Source of the DNA: Noviherbaspirillum sedimenti
GTDB lineage: Bacteria; Pseudomonadota; Gammaproteobacteria; Burkholderiales; Burkholderiaceae_D
NCBI RefSeq assembly: GCF_003590835.1
Contig: NZ_QYUQ01000002.1
Span: 868,001 to 932,000 of the forward strand
DNA: 64,000 nucleotides
Direction of reading: 5' to 3'
The notes below the pieces were generated by a model. It worked only from the letters and a program-made list of their open reading frames with translations, did no database searches and was not told the DNA's origin. Positions 56,744 through 64,000 of this stretch are shown here, piece after piece (within the stretch, counting starts at the first letter, position 1; the number at the start of each line of letters is the position of its first letter). A program made the translations under genes and the position numbers.

Positions 56744-58372
56744 TCAACCTGCCTTGGCCTGTCCGCTCCCGCCAGTCATGCTCAGTGCCACCGCTTCCGC
56801 AACCCGGATGCCATCGATGGCGGCCGACATGATGCCGCCCGCATAGCCGGCGCCTTCGCCGGCCGGGTACAGACCGACCGTATTGATGCTCTGCAGGTCA
56901 TCATCCTTGCGCTTGATGCGTACCGGCGAGGACGTTCGCGTTTCGACCCCGGTCAGCACGGCGTCGCGCATGGAAAACCCCTTGATCTGTTTCTCGAAGG
57001 CAGGCAGGGCTTCGCGGATCGCGGTGATAGCATAGTCCGGCAAGGCGGTGTCCAGATTGCACAGGTGTACCCCGGGCTTGTAGGACGGTTGCACCTCGCC
57101 TAATTCGGTCGAAGGGCGGTTGGCCAGGAAGTCGCCCACCAGCTGGCCCGGCGCATCGTAAGTTCCGCCGCCCAGTTCAAACGCGCGCGATTCCCATTGG
57201 CGCTGGAATTCGACGCCGGCCAGCGGGTGATTGCCGGGAAAGTCCGCCGGCGTGATGCCGACCACGATGCCGCTGTTGGCGTTGCGCTCGTTGCGCGAAT
57301 ACTGGCTCATGCCGTTGGTAACAACGCGGTTCGGTTCCGATGTGGCGGCGACCACGGTGCCGCCCGGGCACATGCAAAAGCTGTAGACCGCCCGACCGTT
57401 GGTGCAGTGATGCACCAGCTTGTAGTCTGCCGCTCCCAGCAAGGTGTTGCCGGCGTTGGGGCCGAAGCGGGCGCGGTCGATCAGCGATTGCGGATGCTCG
57501 ATGCGGAAACCGATGGAAAACGGCTTTGCTTCCATGTAGACGCCGCTGTCGTAGAGCATCTGGAACGTGTCGCGGGCGCTGTGGCCGATCGCCAGCACCA
57601 CGTGGTCGCTGGCGAGGTGTTCGCCATTGGCCAGGGTGACGCCGCACACCTTGCCATCTTCCAGATCGAGCTGCTCGACCTTGCTTTCAAAGCGGAATTC
57701 GCCACCCAGTTCCTCGATGGTGGCGCGCATCAACTCGACCATCTTTACCAGCCGGAATGTGCCGATATGCGGCTTGTTGATATAGAGGATTTCCGGCGGC
57801 GCATCGGCCTTGACGAATTCGTGCAAGACCTTGCGGCTGTAATGCCTGGGGTCCTTGACCTGGCTGTAGAGCTTGCCGTCGGAAAAAGTGCCGGCGCCGC
57901 CTTCGCCGAATTGCACATTCGATTCCGGCTGCAGTTCGCGCTTGCGCCACAAGCCCCAGGTATCCTTGGTACGTTCGCGCACCACCTTGCCACGTTCGAG
58001 GACGATGGGGCGAAAACCCATTTGCGCCAGAATCAGCGCGGCAAAAATGCCGCAGGGTCCGAAACCGATGACGACCGGCCGTGAGGCGAGACGGGCGGGC
58101 GCTTGCGTGACGAAATGGTAGGACGTGTCGGGCGTGGGCGCGACGTGACGGTCGTTCTTGAAGCGCTGCATGACTTCGGCTTCATTGCCGAGTTCGAGAT
58201 CCAGCGTGTAAATGAAGCTGATCGCGGATTTTTTGCGTGCATCGCTGCTGCGCTTGAAAATGGTGTAGCGGATCAATTCCTTTTCTGAAATACCCAGCCG
58301 GTGCAAGATGGCGGCTTGAATGGCGGCATCGGGATGATCGAGAGGAAGTTGCAGGTCTGTAAGTCGCAGCAT
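56744..58372 (-). CDS. FAD-dependent oxidoreductase (COG2509 type)
   Basis: A 542-residue flavoprotein with an N-terminal ~90-residue domain, then the FAD-binding VVIGFGPCGIFAALILAQMG, a NVQFGEGGAGTFSDGKL motif, LAIGHSARDTF, and a C-terminal YPAGEGAGYAGGIMSAAIDG that closes the FAD site. It belongs to the uncharacterised NAD(P)/FAD dehydrogenases of COG2509. The reaction is unknown. Its stop lies 48 bp from the inverted repeat that bounds the PARIS-like island, so it marks the chromosomal edge. Confidence 0.9.
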   Translation of the reverse strand: MLRLTDLQLPLDHPDAAIQAAILHRLGISEKELIRYTIFKRSSDARKKSAISFIYTLDLELGNEAEVMQRFKNDRHVAPTPDTSYHFVTQAPARLASRPVVIGFGPCGIFAALILAQMGFRPIVLERGKVVRERTKDTWGLWRKRELQPESNVQFGEGGAGTFSDGKLYSQVKDPRHYSRKVLHEFVKADAPPEILYINKPHIGTFRLVKMVELMRATIEELGGEFRFESKVEQLDLEDGKVCGVTLANGEHLASDHVVLAIGHSARDTFQMLYDSGVYMEAKPFSIGFRIEHPQSLIDRARFGPNAGNTLLGAADYKLVHHCTNGRAVYSFCMCPGGTVVAATSEPNRVVTNGMSQYSRNERNANSGIVVGITPADFPGNHPLAGVEFQRQWESRAFELGGGTYDAPGQLVGDFLANRPSTELGEVQPSYKPGVHLCNLDTALPDYAITAIREALPAFEKQIKGFSMRDAVLTGVETRTSSPVRIKRKDDDLQSINTVGLYPAGEGAGYAGGIMSAAIDGIRVAEAVALSMTGGSGQAKAG

Positions 58373-58723
58373 GGAAACTTGTTTTGAAAATTCGGTGCGT
58401 CAATTGCCCGCATGGATTTCCTGGATAAGCAAAAGGGAAAGAGGCGCTATTTTACTTGATCGGATTTTCGAGATGGTCTGCAGAAGGAAAGCCTGTAAAT
58501 AATTCTGTGGATTTGTAGTTTCTGCCACATTTTCCGGGCAATCTGCTTGAGCAGTCTTGTCAGCAGCAGCCAGGCTTGTTTTTAGATGGCAGGCACAGGC
58601 TTTGCGTTGTTCACGGTATGAGTGCAAAACGTATTCGGATCTTGGTCACAATTTATCCATGGTGAATTTTTCGTGATCTGACGGAAGCCGTTCATGTTGT
58701 TCATCTTGCAGAGGAGTGGCCGA
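58373..58723. other. 351-bp intergenic region, no gene seen
   Basis: The region separates the divergent oxidoreductase and CBS genes. Short frames show no ribosome sites or known motifs. It probably holds both promoters; no clear consensus could be fixed. Confidence 0.4.
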
Positions 58724-59173
58724 ATGCCTATCAACGAGTGTTGCAACATTGGCGTGGTTTGCTGTGAATCCTCTGCTTCGATTCCGCAGATTGCGCATTT
58801 GATGCGCAAGCATCATGTCGGCGATGTGGTGGTGGTGCGCCATGAGGGGAGTTCACGCATGCCGATCGGCATTATTACCGACCGCGACATCGTCATCGAA
58901 ACGATTGCGGAACAGGTCGATATGGATTTGCTCACCGCCGGCGACATCATGAGCACGCCGCTGATTACGGTGCATGAAAATGAAAGCTTTGCGGAGTCGC
59001 TGCGCATGATGCGCCATCACAAGATACGTCGCTTGCCGATCGTCGACGAGAAAGGCGTGCTGTATGGCATAGTCTCGGCCGATGACATCATCCATTTGCT
59101 GACACTGGAAATGTCAATGCTGACAACCACCATGACCGAGCAGCCGGTGGCGGAAGGGCAGATACGACGCTAG
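58724..59173 (+). CDS. CBS-domain pair protein
   Basis: A 149-residue protein made only of two CBS domains in tandem: VGDVVVVRH...GIITDRDIVIE and the second with MRHHKIRRLPIVDEKGVLYGIVS (seen as HHKIRRLPIVDEKG). Such stand-alone modules bind adenine nucleotides and regulate partner enzymes. GAGGAG seven bases before ATG 58724 decides the start. It is followed by an hsp20 gene, which may point to a stress role; this is inference. Confidence 0.9.
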   Translation: MPINECCNIGVVCCESSASIPQIAHLMRKHHVGDVVVVRHEGSSRMPIGIITDRDIVIETIAEQVDMDLLTAGDIMSTPLITVHENESFAESLRMMRHHKIRRLPIVDEKGVLYGIVSADDIIHLLTLEMSMLTTTMTEQPVAEGQIRR

Positions 59174-59357
59174 CGGATCGTCGCGCCACATTTGAGCTCG
59201 CTCATACTTTTTGGCTCATTGTGCCATATCATGAAATTATATTTTGTATGTGCGGCCGCGATTTGTCCGGCATTGTTATGACAGTTCCAGGTATCTGCGC
59301 ATGCAAGGTCGCTTGCATATTGTTGTTGATTCTATATTCTCCCAGATGGAGGCTAGC

Positions 59358-59807
59358 ATGGCTGGAAATCTTTCCCGTTTTGACCCGTTCAAGGCAATAG
59401 CCCGTTTCGATCCCATGCAGGAAATGGAAGACTTTTTCAAGGAAGGCCGTTGGTCGCCGAGCACGCGCCGGTTTGGCAGCGAACCCATGTTAAAGATGGA
59501 TGTCAGCGAAACCGAACAGGCCTATACTGTCAAGGCAGAAATACCGGGCGTGTCGAAGGAAGACATCAAGGTGGCAATCGAAGGCAACAATGTCTCGATC
59601 ACCGCTGAAATCAAGAAAGTGCACGAAGAGAAGGAAGGCGAGAACCTGATTTGCAGCGAACGCTATTATGGCCAGCAGTCGCGCCACTTCTCGCTGGCGC
59701 AGGATGTCGACGAATCCAAGGCGGAAGCGAAGTACCACGACGGCGTGCTGGAACTGGTTTTGCCGAAAAAGGCGAATACAGGTCGCAAGCAAATTTCAAT
59801 TCAATAA
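59358..59807 (+). CDS. Hsp20/alpha-crystallin family small heat shock protein
   Basis: A 149-residue small heat shock protein that holds unfolded proteins. The alpha-crystallin domain spans about residues 40-140 with KMDVSETEQAYTVKAEIPGV, GNNVSITAEIK and the C-terminal AEAKYHDGVLELVLPKK; an IxI-like ISI motif ends the protein (KQISIQ). GGAGG five bases before ATG 59358 decides the start. A strong terminator follows. No clear sigma-32 promoter was found in the 184 bp upstream. Confidence 0.93.
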   Translation: MAGNLSRFDPFKAIARFDPMQEMEDFFKEGRWSPSTRRFGSEPMLKMDVSETEQAYTVKAEIPGVSKEDIKVAIEGNNVSITAEIKKVHEEKEGENLICSERYYGQQSRHFSLAQDVDESKAEAKYHDGVLELVLPKKANTGRKQISIQ

Positions 59808-59847
59808 GACCTTGCCGCCAACGGCGGCGCGCATTGCATGTCAGGCG

Positions 59848-59881
59848 CGGCCCGGGATAAATGCCCGGGCCGTTTTTATTT
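59848..59881 (+). terminator. Intrinsic terminator of hsp20
   Basis: CGGCCCGGG and CCCGGGCCG pair perfectly around ATAAATG, followed by TTTTTATTTT. Confidence 0.92.
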
Positions 59882-60064
59882 TCCATGTTCGCGTAGGGTC
59901 TACCGGGCATGAGTTGCTTGCATAAAAGATAATACTCATCCGATTTTCGTCTCATTCCTGTCATTCCCTGGCAGGTATGCACGCGGAAAAGAGAATGCTG
60001 TTCCCCTTGTATTGCCTGTGCGCTATCATTTCGTCATTCAGTCGTCATTCACATCTTTCTCTCG

Positions 60065-62458
60065 ATGCAGCTTATTAAACGCGTAATTCAGCTGGCAAAA
60101 GACCGCGCGCTGATCAAATTCTCGGCGCTGGCCAGTACCATGGTCGTGGATGCAGAGGCAGCCATGCTGGAGGAAATGAGCAATGTTTCCGCTGGCGGGG
60201 ACCAGCGCGGCGTGCGTGCGGCATTACAGATATTGCGGCTGGAGCAGACTGGACTTGTGGCGAGTACCGACGCGCGCTTTCGCGAGAGCGTCGAGCGTGG
60301 CATGCGCACCATGTACACCGACTTGCGTCAGGGGCTGGGCCAGCTTTCCGCCAATGCCTTGTCGCTGATTGACGATGAAACCGTCAACCGGCAGCTGGAA
60401 GTCGGCCACCTGGTACAAAGGCTGCGCGATGCCTGCGATGAAAACCTGGGGCGCCTGAATATCATGATCGCGCAGTTGCATGGCGACGCCGACGTGCATG
60501 AACGGGAAAATCCCTTCCGCCCCTATCTGATCGCCCGGGCACTGTACGAATCCCTGAAGGAAAGGGTGCAGGATGAAGAGATTTGCAAGCTCCTGTTTGC
60601 GCGCTTGTCCGATTCCCTGGCAGCGCATCTATCCGACTATTACGCCGCGATTTGCGCGGTGTTCGATGCGAACGGCATCCAGGCACGCCTGCTGGCGCGC
60701 CCCACCAAGCTCAAACGGCATCAGCGTGACCAACTGGCGCAGCAGCTTGCCGCGATGAACTCGCCTTCTGGCATGGGTAATACGTTTGCCGGCGCGGCAA
60801 CGCTGCCGGTCGCGGACTTCAATCCACGCGTGCTGCCAGCCTTGCAGCGCATGTTTGAATCAATGGGCGGCGGGGAGCGGGGCATCAATCAGACGGATGC
60901 TGGCGCCATGACTTCGCAACAGGCGCAACTGGCCCAAAGCGAAGAGTTCCAGAAGTTTGTATGGGGATTGTTCAACCAGGCGTCCGCAGAAATGGCACCT
61001 GATGTGGCTGCTGATGTGACTGGACACGCGGCTGGACAGCCTTGGCGGGCACCCGTGTCGACGGAGGTCCTTGAGACGATCGAACGCTATCAGCGGCAAG
61101 CCGCGGATGCCGAAATCGGTACTGAGTCTGCGGCTGGAGAGCGCAACCAGCTGTTTTCTCTTGGTGAGAAGCTGACGCTGCCGCAACAGGCGCAGGGCCA
61201 GCAAATGGCCATCAACGTGGTGGCGGTGTTATTCGAATTCATTCTCGATGATGAGCAAATCCCCGCTGTCGTACGGGCGCGCATCGCGCGCCTGCAGATT
61301 CCTTTCCTGAAGGCGGCGATGTTGGAGCCGCAACTGCTGCAGCAGGCGGATCATCCGGCGCGGCAGTTGCTGAACCGGATCGCCTCTGCGGCAGTCGGAC
61401 TGGCGCCGGAATCCGCGATGGCGCAGCGCCTGGATAGCAAAATTGCGCACCTGGTGAAACGCATATTGCAGGATTTTGCCGACAATACGGCGATTTTCAG
61501 TGAATGCCTGGAAGAACTTGAACAATTCCTCGCCGATCAGCTGGCCAATGCCGATGCCGATTCGGTGCGCAGCATCCAGGCGGCCGAGGATGCGGAAAAA
61601 TTCAGCGCGGTCCTGCGCAACACTGCCGCTTCGCTGCGCGACATCGTGGCGCCGATGGAAGTCGACCAGCGACTCAAGGATTTCATTGAACAGATCTGGG
61701 CACGGGTGCTGGTGCGGGCGGCGGCGCAGGATGCCGGCGGCGGATCCGCCGCGATCGGCCAGCAATATCGCGAGGTGTTGCCGGAATTGGTCTGGAGCGC
61801 GCAGGAGAAGACCACGCCGGAAGACCGCAATGCCTTGATGCGCCTGTTGCCGGGACTGGTCAAGCGGCTCCGCATTGGCATGCTGATGGTCCACATGCCG
61901 GAAGCGGAATGCAATGCGGCACTGGATCGGCTGGTGCCGGTGCATACCCAGGTTTTGCGCCAAGGCCTTGCCGATGACAGTCCCAGGAAGTGGCCGAGCC
62001 TGGATGACTTGCGCAAGGAATTCACCCGCCTGGTGACCAGCGATGACAGCGCGACATGGATCTTGACCGAGCCGCTGCAAGTCGAGCAGGACGTGCTGGA
62101 AAGCGCACTGGCCGATCGCGGCGTTGCCGCCGATGTGGAGTTGTCGCGCCCATCGATTTATGCCGCCAAGCCGTCGGCCGAACTGCTGTCGCAATTGCGG
62201 GTCGGGTGCTGTGTCGAATGCCAGGCTGGCGATACTTCGGTGCCGGCGCGGCTGATCTGGGTGAGCAGGCACCACGCGCTGTTCATCTTCAAGCTGGAGC
62301 AGCAGTCCAAGCCGCTGGTCTACTCCGCCGCATCGCTGCTGCAAGCCCTGCAGAGTGGCAGAATCGGCCTGGTGGAATACGCACCGGCCTTTGACCGCGC
62401 GGTAGATGCGTTGATGCAGGGCGCCGAAGCGCTGCAGGCGCGCCCGGCCGGCGGCTAG
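60065..62458 (+). CDS. DUF1631 family protein
   Basis: A 797-residue cytoplasmic protein of the DUF1631 family, common in beta- and gammaproteobacteria and of unknown function. It is predicted mostly helical. Conserved-looking parts are IARALYESLKERVQDEEI, LFEFILDDEQIPAVVRARIA, HPARQLLNRIASAAVG, and the C-terminal segment LRVGCCVECQAGDTSVPARLIWVS, which reads like a PilZ-related beta-barrel. If that barrel is real, cyclic di-GMP binding is conceivable, but no RxxxR motif is obvious. It is transcribed alone. Confidence 0.85.
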   Translation: MQLIKRVIQLAKDRALIKFSALASTMVVDAEAAMLEEMSNVSAGGDQRGVRAALQILRLEQTGLVASTDARFRESVERGMRTMYTDLRQGLGQLSANALSLIDDETVNRQLEVGHLVQRLRDACDENLGRLNIMIAQLHGDADVHERENPFRPYLIARALYESLKERVQDEEICKLLFARLSDSLAAHLSDYYAAICAVFDANGIQARLLARPTKLKRHQRDQLAQQLAAMNSPSGMGNTFAGAATLPVADFNPRVLPALQRMFESMGGGERGINQTDAGAMTSQQAQLAQSEEFQKFVWGLFNQASAEMAPDVAADVTGHAAGQPWRAPVSTEVLETIERYQRQAADAEIGTESAAGERNQLFSLGEKLTLPQQAQGQQMAINVVAVLFEFILDDEQIPAVVRARIARLQIPFLKAAMLEPQLLQQADHPARQLLNRIASAAVGLAPESAMAQRLDSKIAHLVKRILQDFADNTAIFSECLEELEQFLADQLANADADSVRSIQAAEDAEKFSAVLRNTAASLRDIVAPMEVDQRLKDFIEQIWARVLVRAAAQDAGGGSAAIGQQYREVLPELVWSAQEKTTPEDRNALMRLLPGLVKRLRIGMLMVHMPEAECNAALDRLVPVHTQVLRQGLADDSPRKWPSLDDLRKEFTRLVTSDDSATWILTEPLQVEQDVLESALADRGVAADVELSRPSIYAAKPSAELLSQLRVGCCVECQAGDTSVPARLIWVSRHHALFIFKLEQQSKPLVYSAASLLQALQSGRIGLVEYAPAFDRAVDALMQGAEALQARPAGG

Positions 62459-62486
62459 CCTGCCGGCGCTTTAGAAACGCCCGGCG

Positions 62487-63374
62487 TTAAAAGCGCCCGG
62501 CGCGGAAATCTTCCACTGCCTGGAAAATTTCTTCATTGGTGTTCATCACGAAGGGACCGTACTGCGCGATCGGCTCGCCCAGCGGCCGGCCCGCAATCAG
62601 CAAGGCGCGTGCCGGGCCATCCGCTTGCAGCACCACGCCATCGGCGTCGGCGTGGTTGCGCAGGATTGCCATGCGCTGCGCCGGCACGTCTGTTTCGTCA
62701 ATCTTCAGGCTGCCGCGATAGACGTAGACGAAGGCATTGTGATCCGCCGGCAGCGCCTGCGCGAAGCTGGCTGGGCCGCTGAAATGCAGGTCGAGATACA
62801 GCGGCTGCGTGATAGCGCGCGCCATCGCGCCGGTGATGCCGTGGCTGGCGCCGGCGATCACGCGGGCGGTCACGCCGTCGGCTGTGGTGAATTCGGGAAT
62901 GTCGCTGCTCTGCAAATCACGGTACCAGGGCGCGTTCATCTTGTCGCGCGCCGGCAAGTTAAGCCAGAGCTGGAAACCTTCCATGACGCCGTCTTCCTGC
63001 TCCGGCAATTCGGAATGGATCACGCCGCGCCCGGCCGTCATCCATTGCACGCCGCCATTGGAAAGCAAACCTTCGTGACCGGCGCTATCGCGGTGGCGCA
63101 TGCGTCCGGCGATCATGTAGGTGATGGTCTCGAAGCCGCGGTGCGGGTGGTCGGGGAAACCGCCGATATAATCTTCCGGCCGGTCGGTGCCAAAGGCATC
63201 CAGCATCAGGTAAGGATCCAGCCTGCGCTGCAGGTCTTGCGTCAGGACGCGGGTGAGCTTGACGCCGGCGCCATCGGAAGTGGCCGTGCCGGCGATCACG
63301 CGCTCGACGGCGCGCGGATGCAAGACCGCTTCATTTTGCAGTGTCTGCAGTGTCGGTGAAGTCACCATTGTCAT
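62487..63374 (-). CDS. Pirin family protein
   Basis: A 295-residue bicupin of the pirin family. The metal site is complete in the first cupin: HPHRGFET (two His), a third His in RGVIHSE and its Glu. YhhW-type relatives show quercetin dioxygenase activity; others regulate transcription partners. The start ATG at 63374 has AAGGAGAG upstream on its strand. It is 72 bp downstream of the azoreductase gene on the same strand, a frequent pairing that suggests joint control by redox stress or quinones. Confidence 0.92.
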   Translation of the reverse strand: MTMVTSPTLQTLQNEAVLHPRAVERVIAGTATSDGAGVKLTRVLTQDLQRRLDPYLMLDAFGTDRPEDYIGGFPDHPHRGFETITYMIAGRMRHRDSAGHEGLLSNGGVQWMTAGRGVIHSELPEQEDGVMEGFQLWLNLPARDKMNAPWYRDLQSSDIPEFTTADGVTARVIAGASHGITGAMARAITQPLYLDLHFSGPASFAQALPADHNAFVYVYRGSLKIDETDVPAQRMAILRNHADADGVVLQADGPARALLIAGRPLGEPIAQYGPFVMNTNEEIFQAVEDFRAGRF

Positions 63375-63446
63375 CACTCTCTCCTTGATAATATCGGCGG
63401 ATGCGCATACCGACCGGCCATCGGGCGCGGTCGGTGTGCGCATGAA

Positions 63447-64000
63447 TCAGGCTGCCAGCGCTTGTTCGATTTCGCTGCGAGCCGAGGCCAGGGCTTTCTG
63501 TTCGGCTTCCGGACCCATCGCCAGACCTTCGGCGTACACGAACTGGATGTCGGTCATGCCGAGGAAGCCCAGCACGGTTTTCAGGTAAGGCACTTGCGAA
63601 TCGGTCGGTGTATTGCGGTACTGGCCGCCACGGGTCAGGACGATATACACCTTCTTGCCCTTCAACAGGCCTTCGGGGCCATTTTCAGTGTAATGGAAAG
63701 TCACGCGGGCGCGGGCGATGGCATCGATCCAGTTTTTCAATTGGGCGGTGACACCGAAGTTGTACATCGGTACGCCCAGTACGACCGCATCGGCAGCCTG
63801 GATTTCGGCGATCAGGGCGTCGTCCAATGCCACGCGTGCCGCCTGTTCCGGCGTGCGCTGCTCGGACGCGGTGAACAGTGCCTGCAGCGCGCCTTCGTCC
63901 AGGGCCGGATGCGGGTTGCTTCCCAGGTCGCGTACGGTCAGCGCGGCGTTCGGATTGATGGCTTGCAGACGTGCAACGACTTCAGCGGCCAGACGGGTGG
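63447..64000 (-). CDS. azoR: FMN-dependent NADH-azoreductase (N-terminus beyond window)
   Basis: A flavodoxin-fold quinone/azo reductase of the AzoR family. 184 codons are visible; the frame is open to the window edge (reading [20 protein letters not shown]), so the first ~15-20 residues are missing. FMN-binding and family motifs are [39 protein letters not shown] and VLTRGGQY. It reduces quinones and azo compounds with NADH. The pirin gene follows on the same strand. Confidence 0.93.
   Translation of the reverse strand, partial: TRLAAEVVARLQAINPNAALTVRDLGSNPHPALDEGALQALFTASEQRTPEQAARVALDDALIAEIQAADAVVLGVPMYNFGVTAQLKNWIDAIARARVTFHYTENGPEGLLKGKKVYIVLTRGGQYRNTPTDSQVPYLKTVLGFLGMTDIQFVYAEGLAMGPEAEQKALASARSEIEQALAA

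Noticed and set aside
59174..59357. Sigma-32 promoter for hsp20
   Set aside because: No pair of elements close to the CTTGAA and CCCCAT consensus with proper spacing was found in this stretch.

Overview
The window reads as a chromosomal segment of a betaproteobacterium of the Burkholderiales, most likely Oxalobacteraceae (Herminiimonas, Herbaspirillum or Collimonas type). This rests on gene order (bamA-skp-lpxD-fabZ-lpxA-lpxB-rnhB, smpB/ratA-ratB, mltG-tmk-holB-pilZ-tatD), high-GC codon use, a QueE with the C-x14-C-x2-C cluster loop, and Burkholderiales-type families (DUF1631, DUF4936, DUF4124). The genus is an inference; no rRNA is present.

Region by region: 1-7822 is an envelope operon (end of bamA, skp, lpxD, fabZ, lpxA, lpxB) running into rnhB and a SpoU methyltransferase, with an intrinsic terminator between skp and lpxD. 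7863-11417 holds the divergent ppsR/ppsA pair for PEP synthase and its regulator. 11472-13013 has a candidate small transcript, then nfeD and an SPFH protein. 13071-14859 holds smpB, ratA, ratB and an exported DUF4124 protein. 15013-19169 is guaB, a diguanylate cyclase and guaA. 19188-22475 is an accessory patch downstream of guaA: an EamA transporter remnant, an AraC regulator, an alcohol dehydrogenase lacking its structural-zinc lobe, and a HicAB toxin-antitoxin pair. 22553-27806 has an unrecognised gene, then queE, queD, tadA, ldcA and an ABC-F ATPase. 27897-31538 is NAD synthesis (nadA, nadC, convergent nadB). 31674-42529 holds a penicillin-acylase family enzyme, an MFS transporter, an exported propeller protein, a GGDEF/EAL protein, purT, a thioesterase, an SDR and a GNAT. 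42563-49549 has NRDE, DUF4936, ygfZ and the mltG-tmk-holB-pilZ-tatD-ankyrin run.

50073-56696 is the most unusual part. An intact IS66-family element (2500 bp, perfect 8-bp target duplication) sits beside an AT-rich two-gene locus coding for an ABC-type AAA ATPase and a DUF4435/TOPRIM protein. That is the architecture of the PARIS (AriA-AriB) anti-phage system. An IS630-family element with TA target duplication has landed at the junction of the two genes. Removing it in silico restores an 8-nt ATPase/DUF4435 overlap and the native ATPase C-terminus. The locus is bracketed by two inverted ~93-bp repeats that carry the 3' end of a tRNA-Asn-like sequence, suggesting a decayed tRNA-targeted island.

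56744-64000 returns to chromosomal genes: an FAD oxidoreductase, a CBS-domain protein, Hsp20, DUF1631, pirin and a partial FMN-azoreductase. No complete tRNA, rRNA, CRISPR array, integrase or origin was seen.
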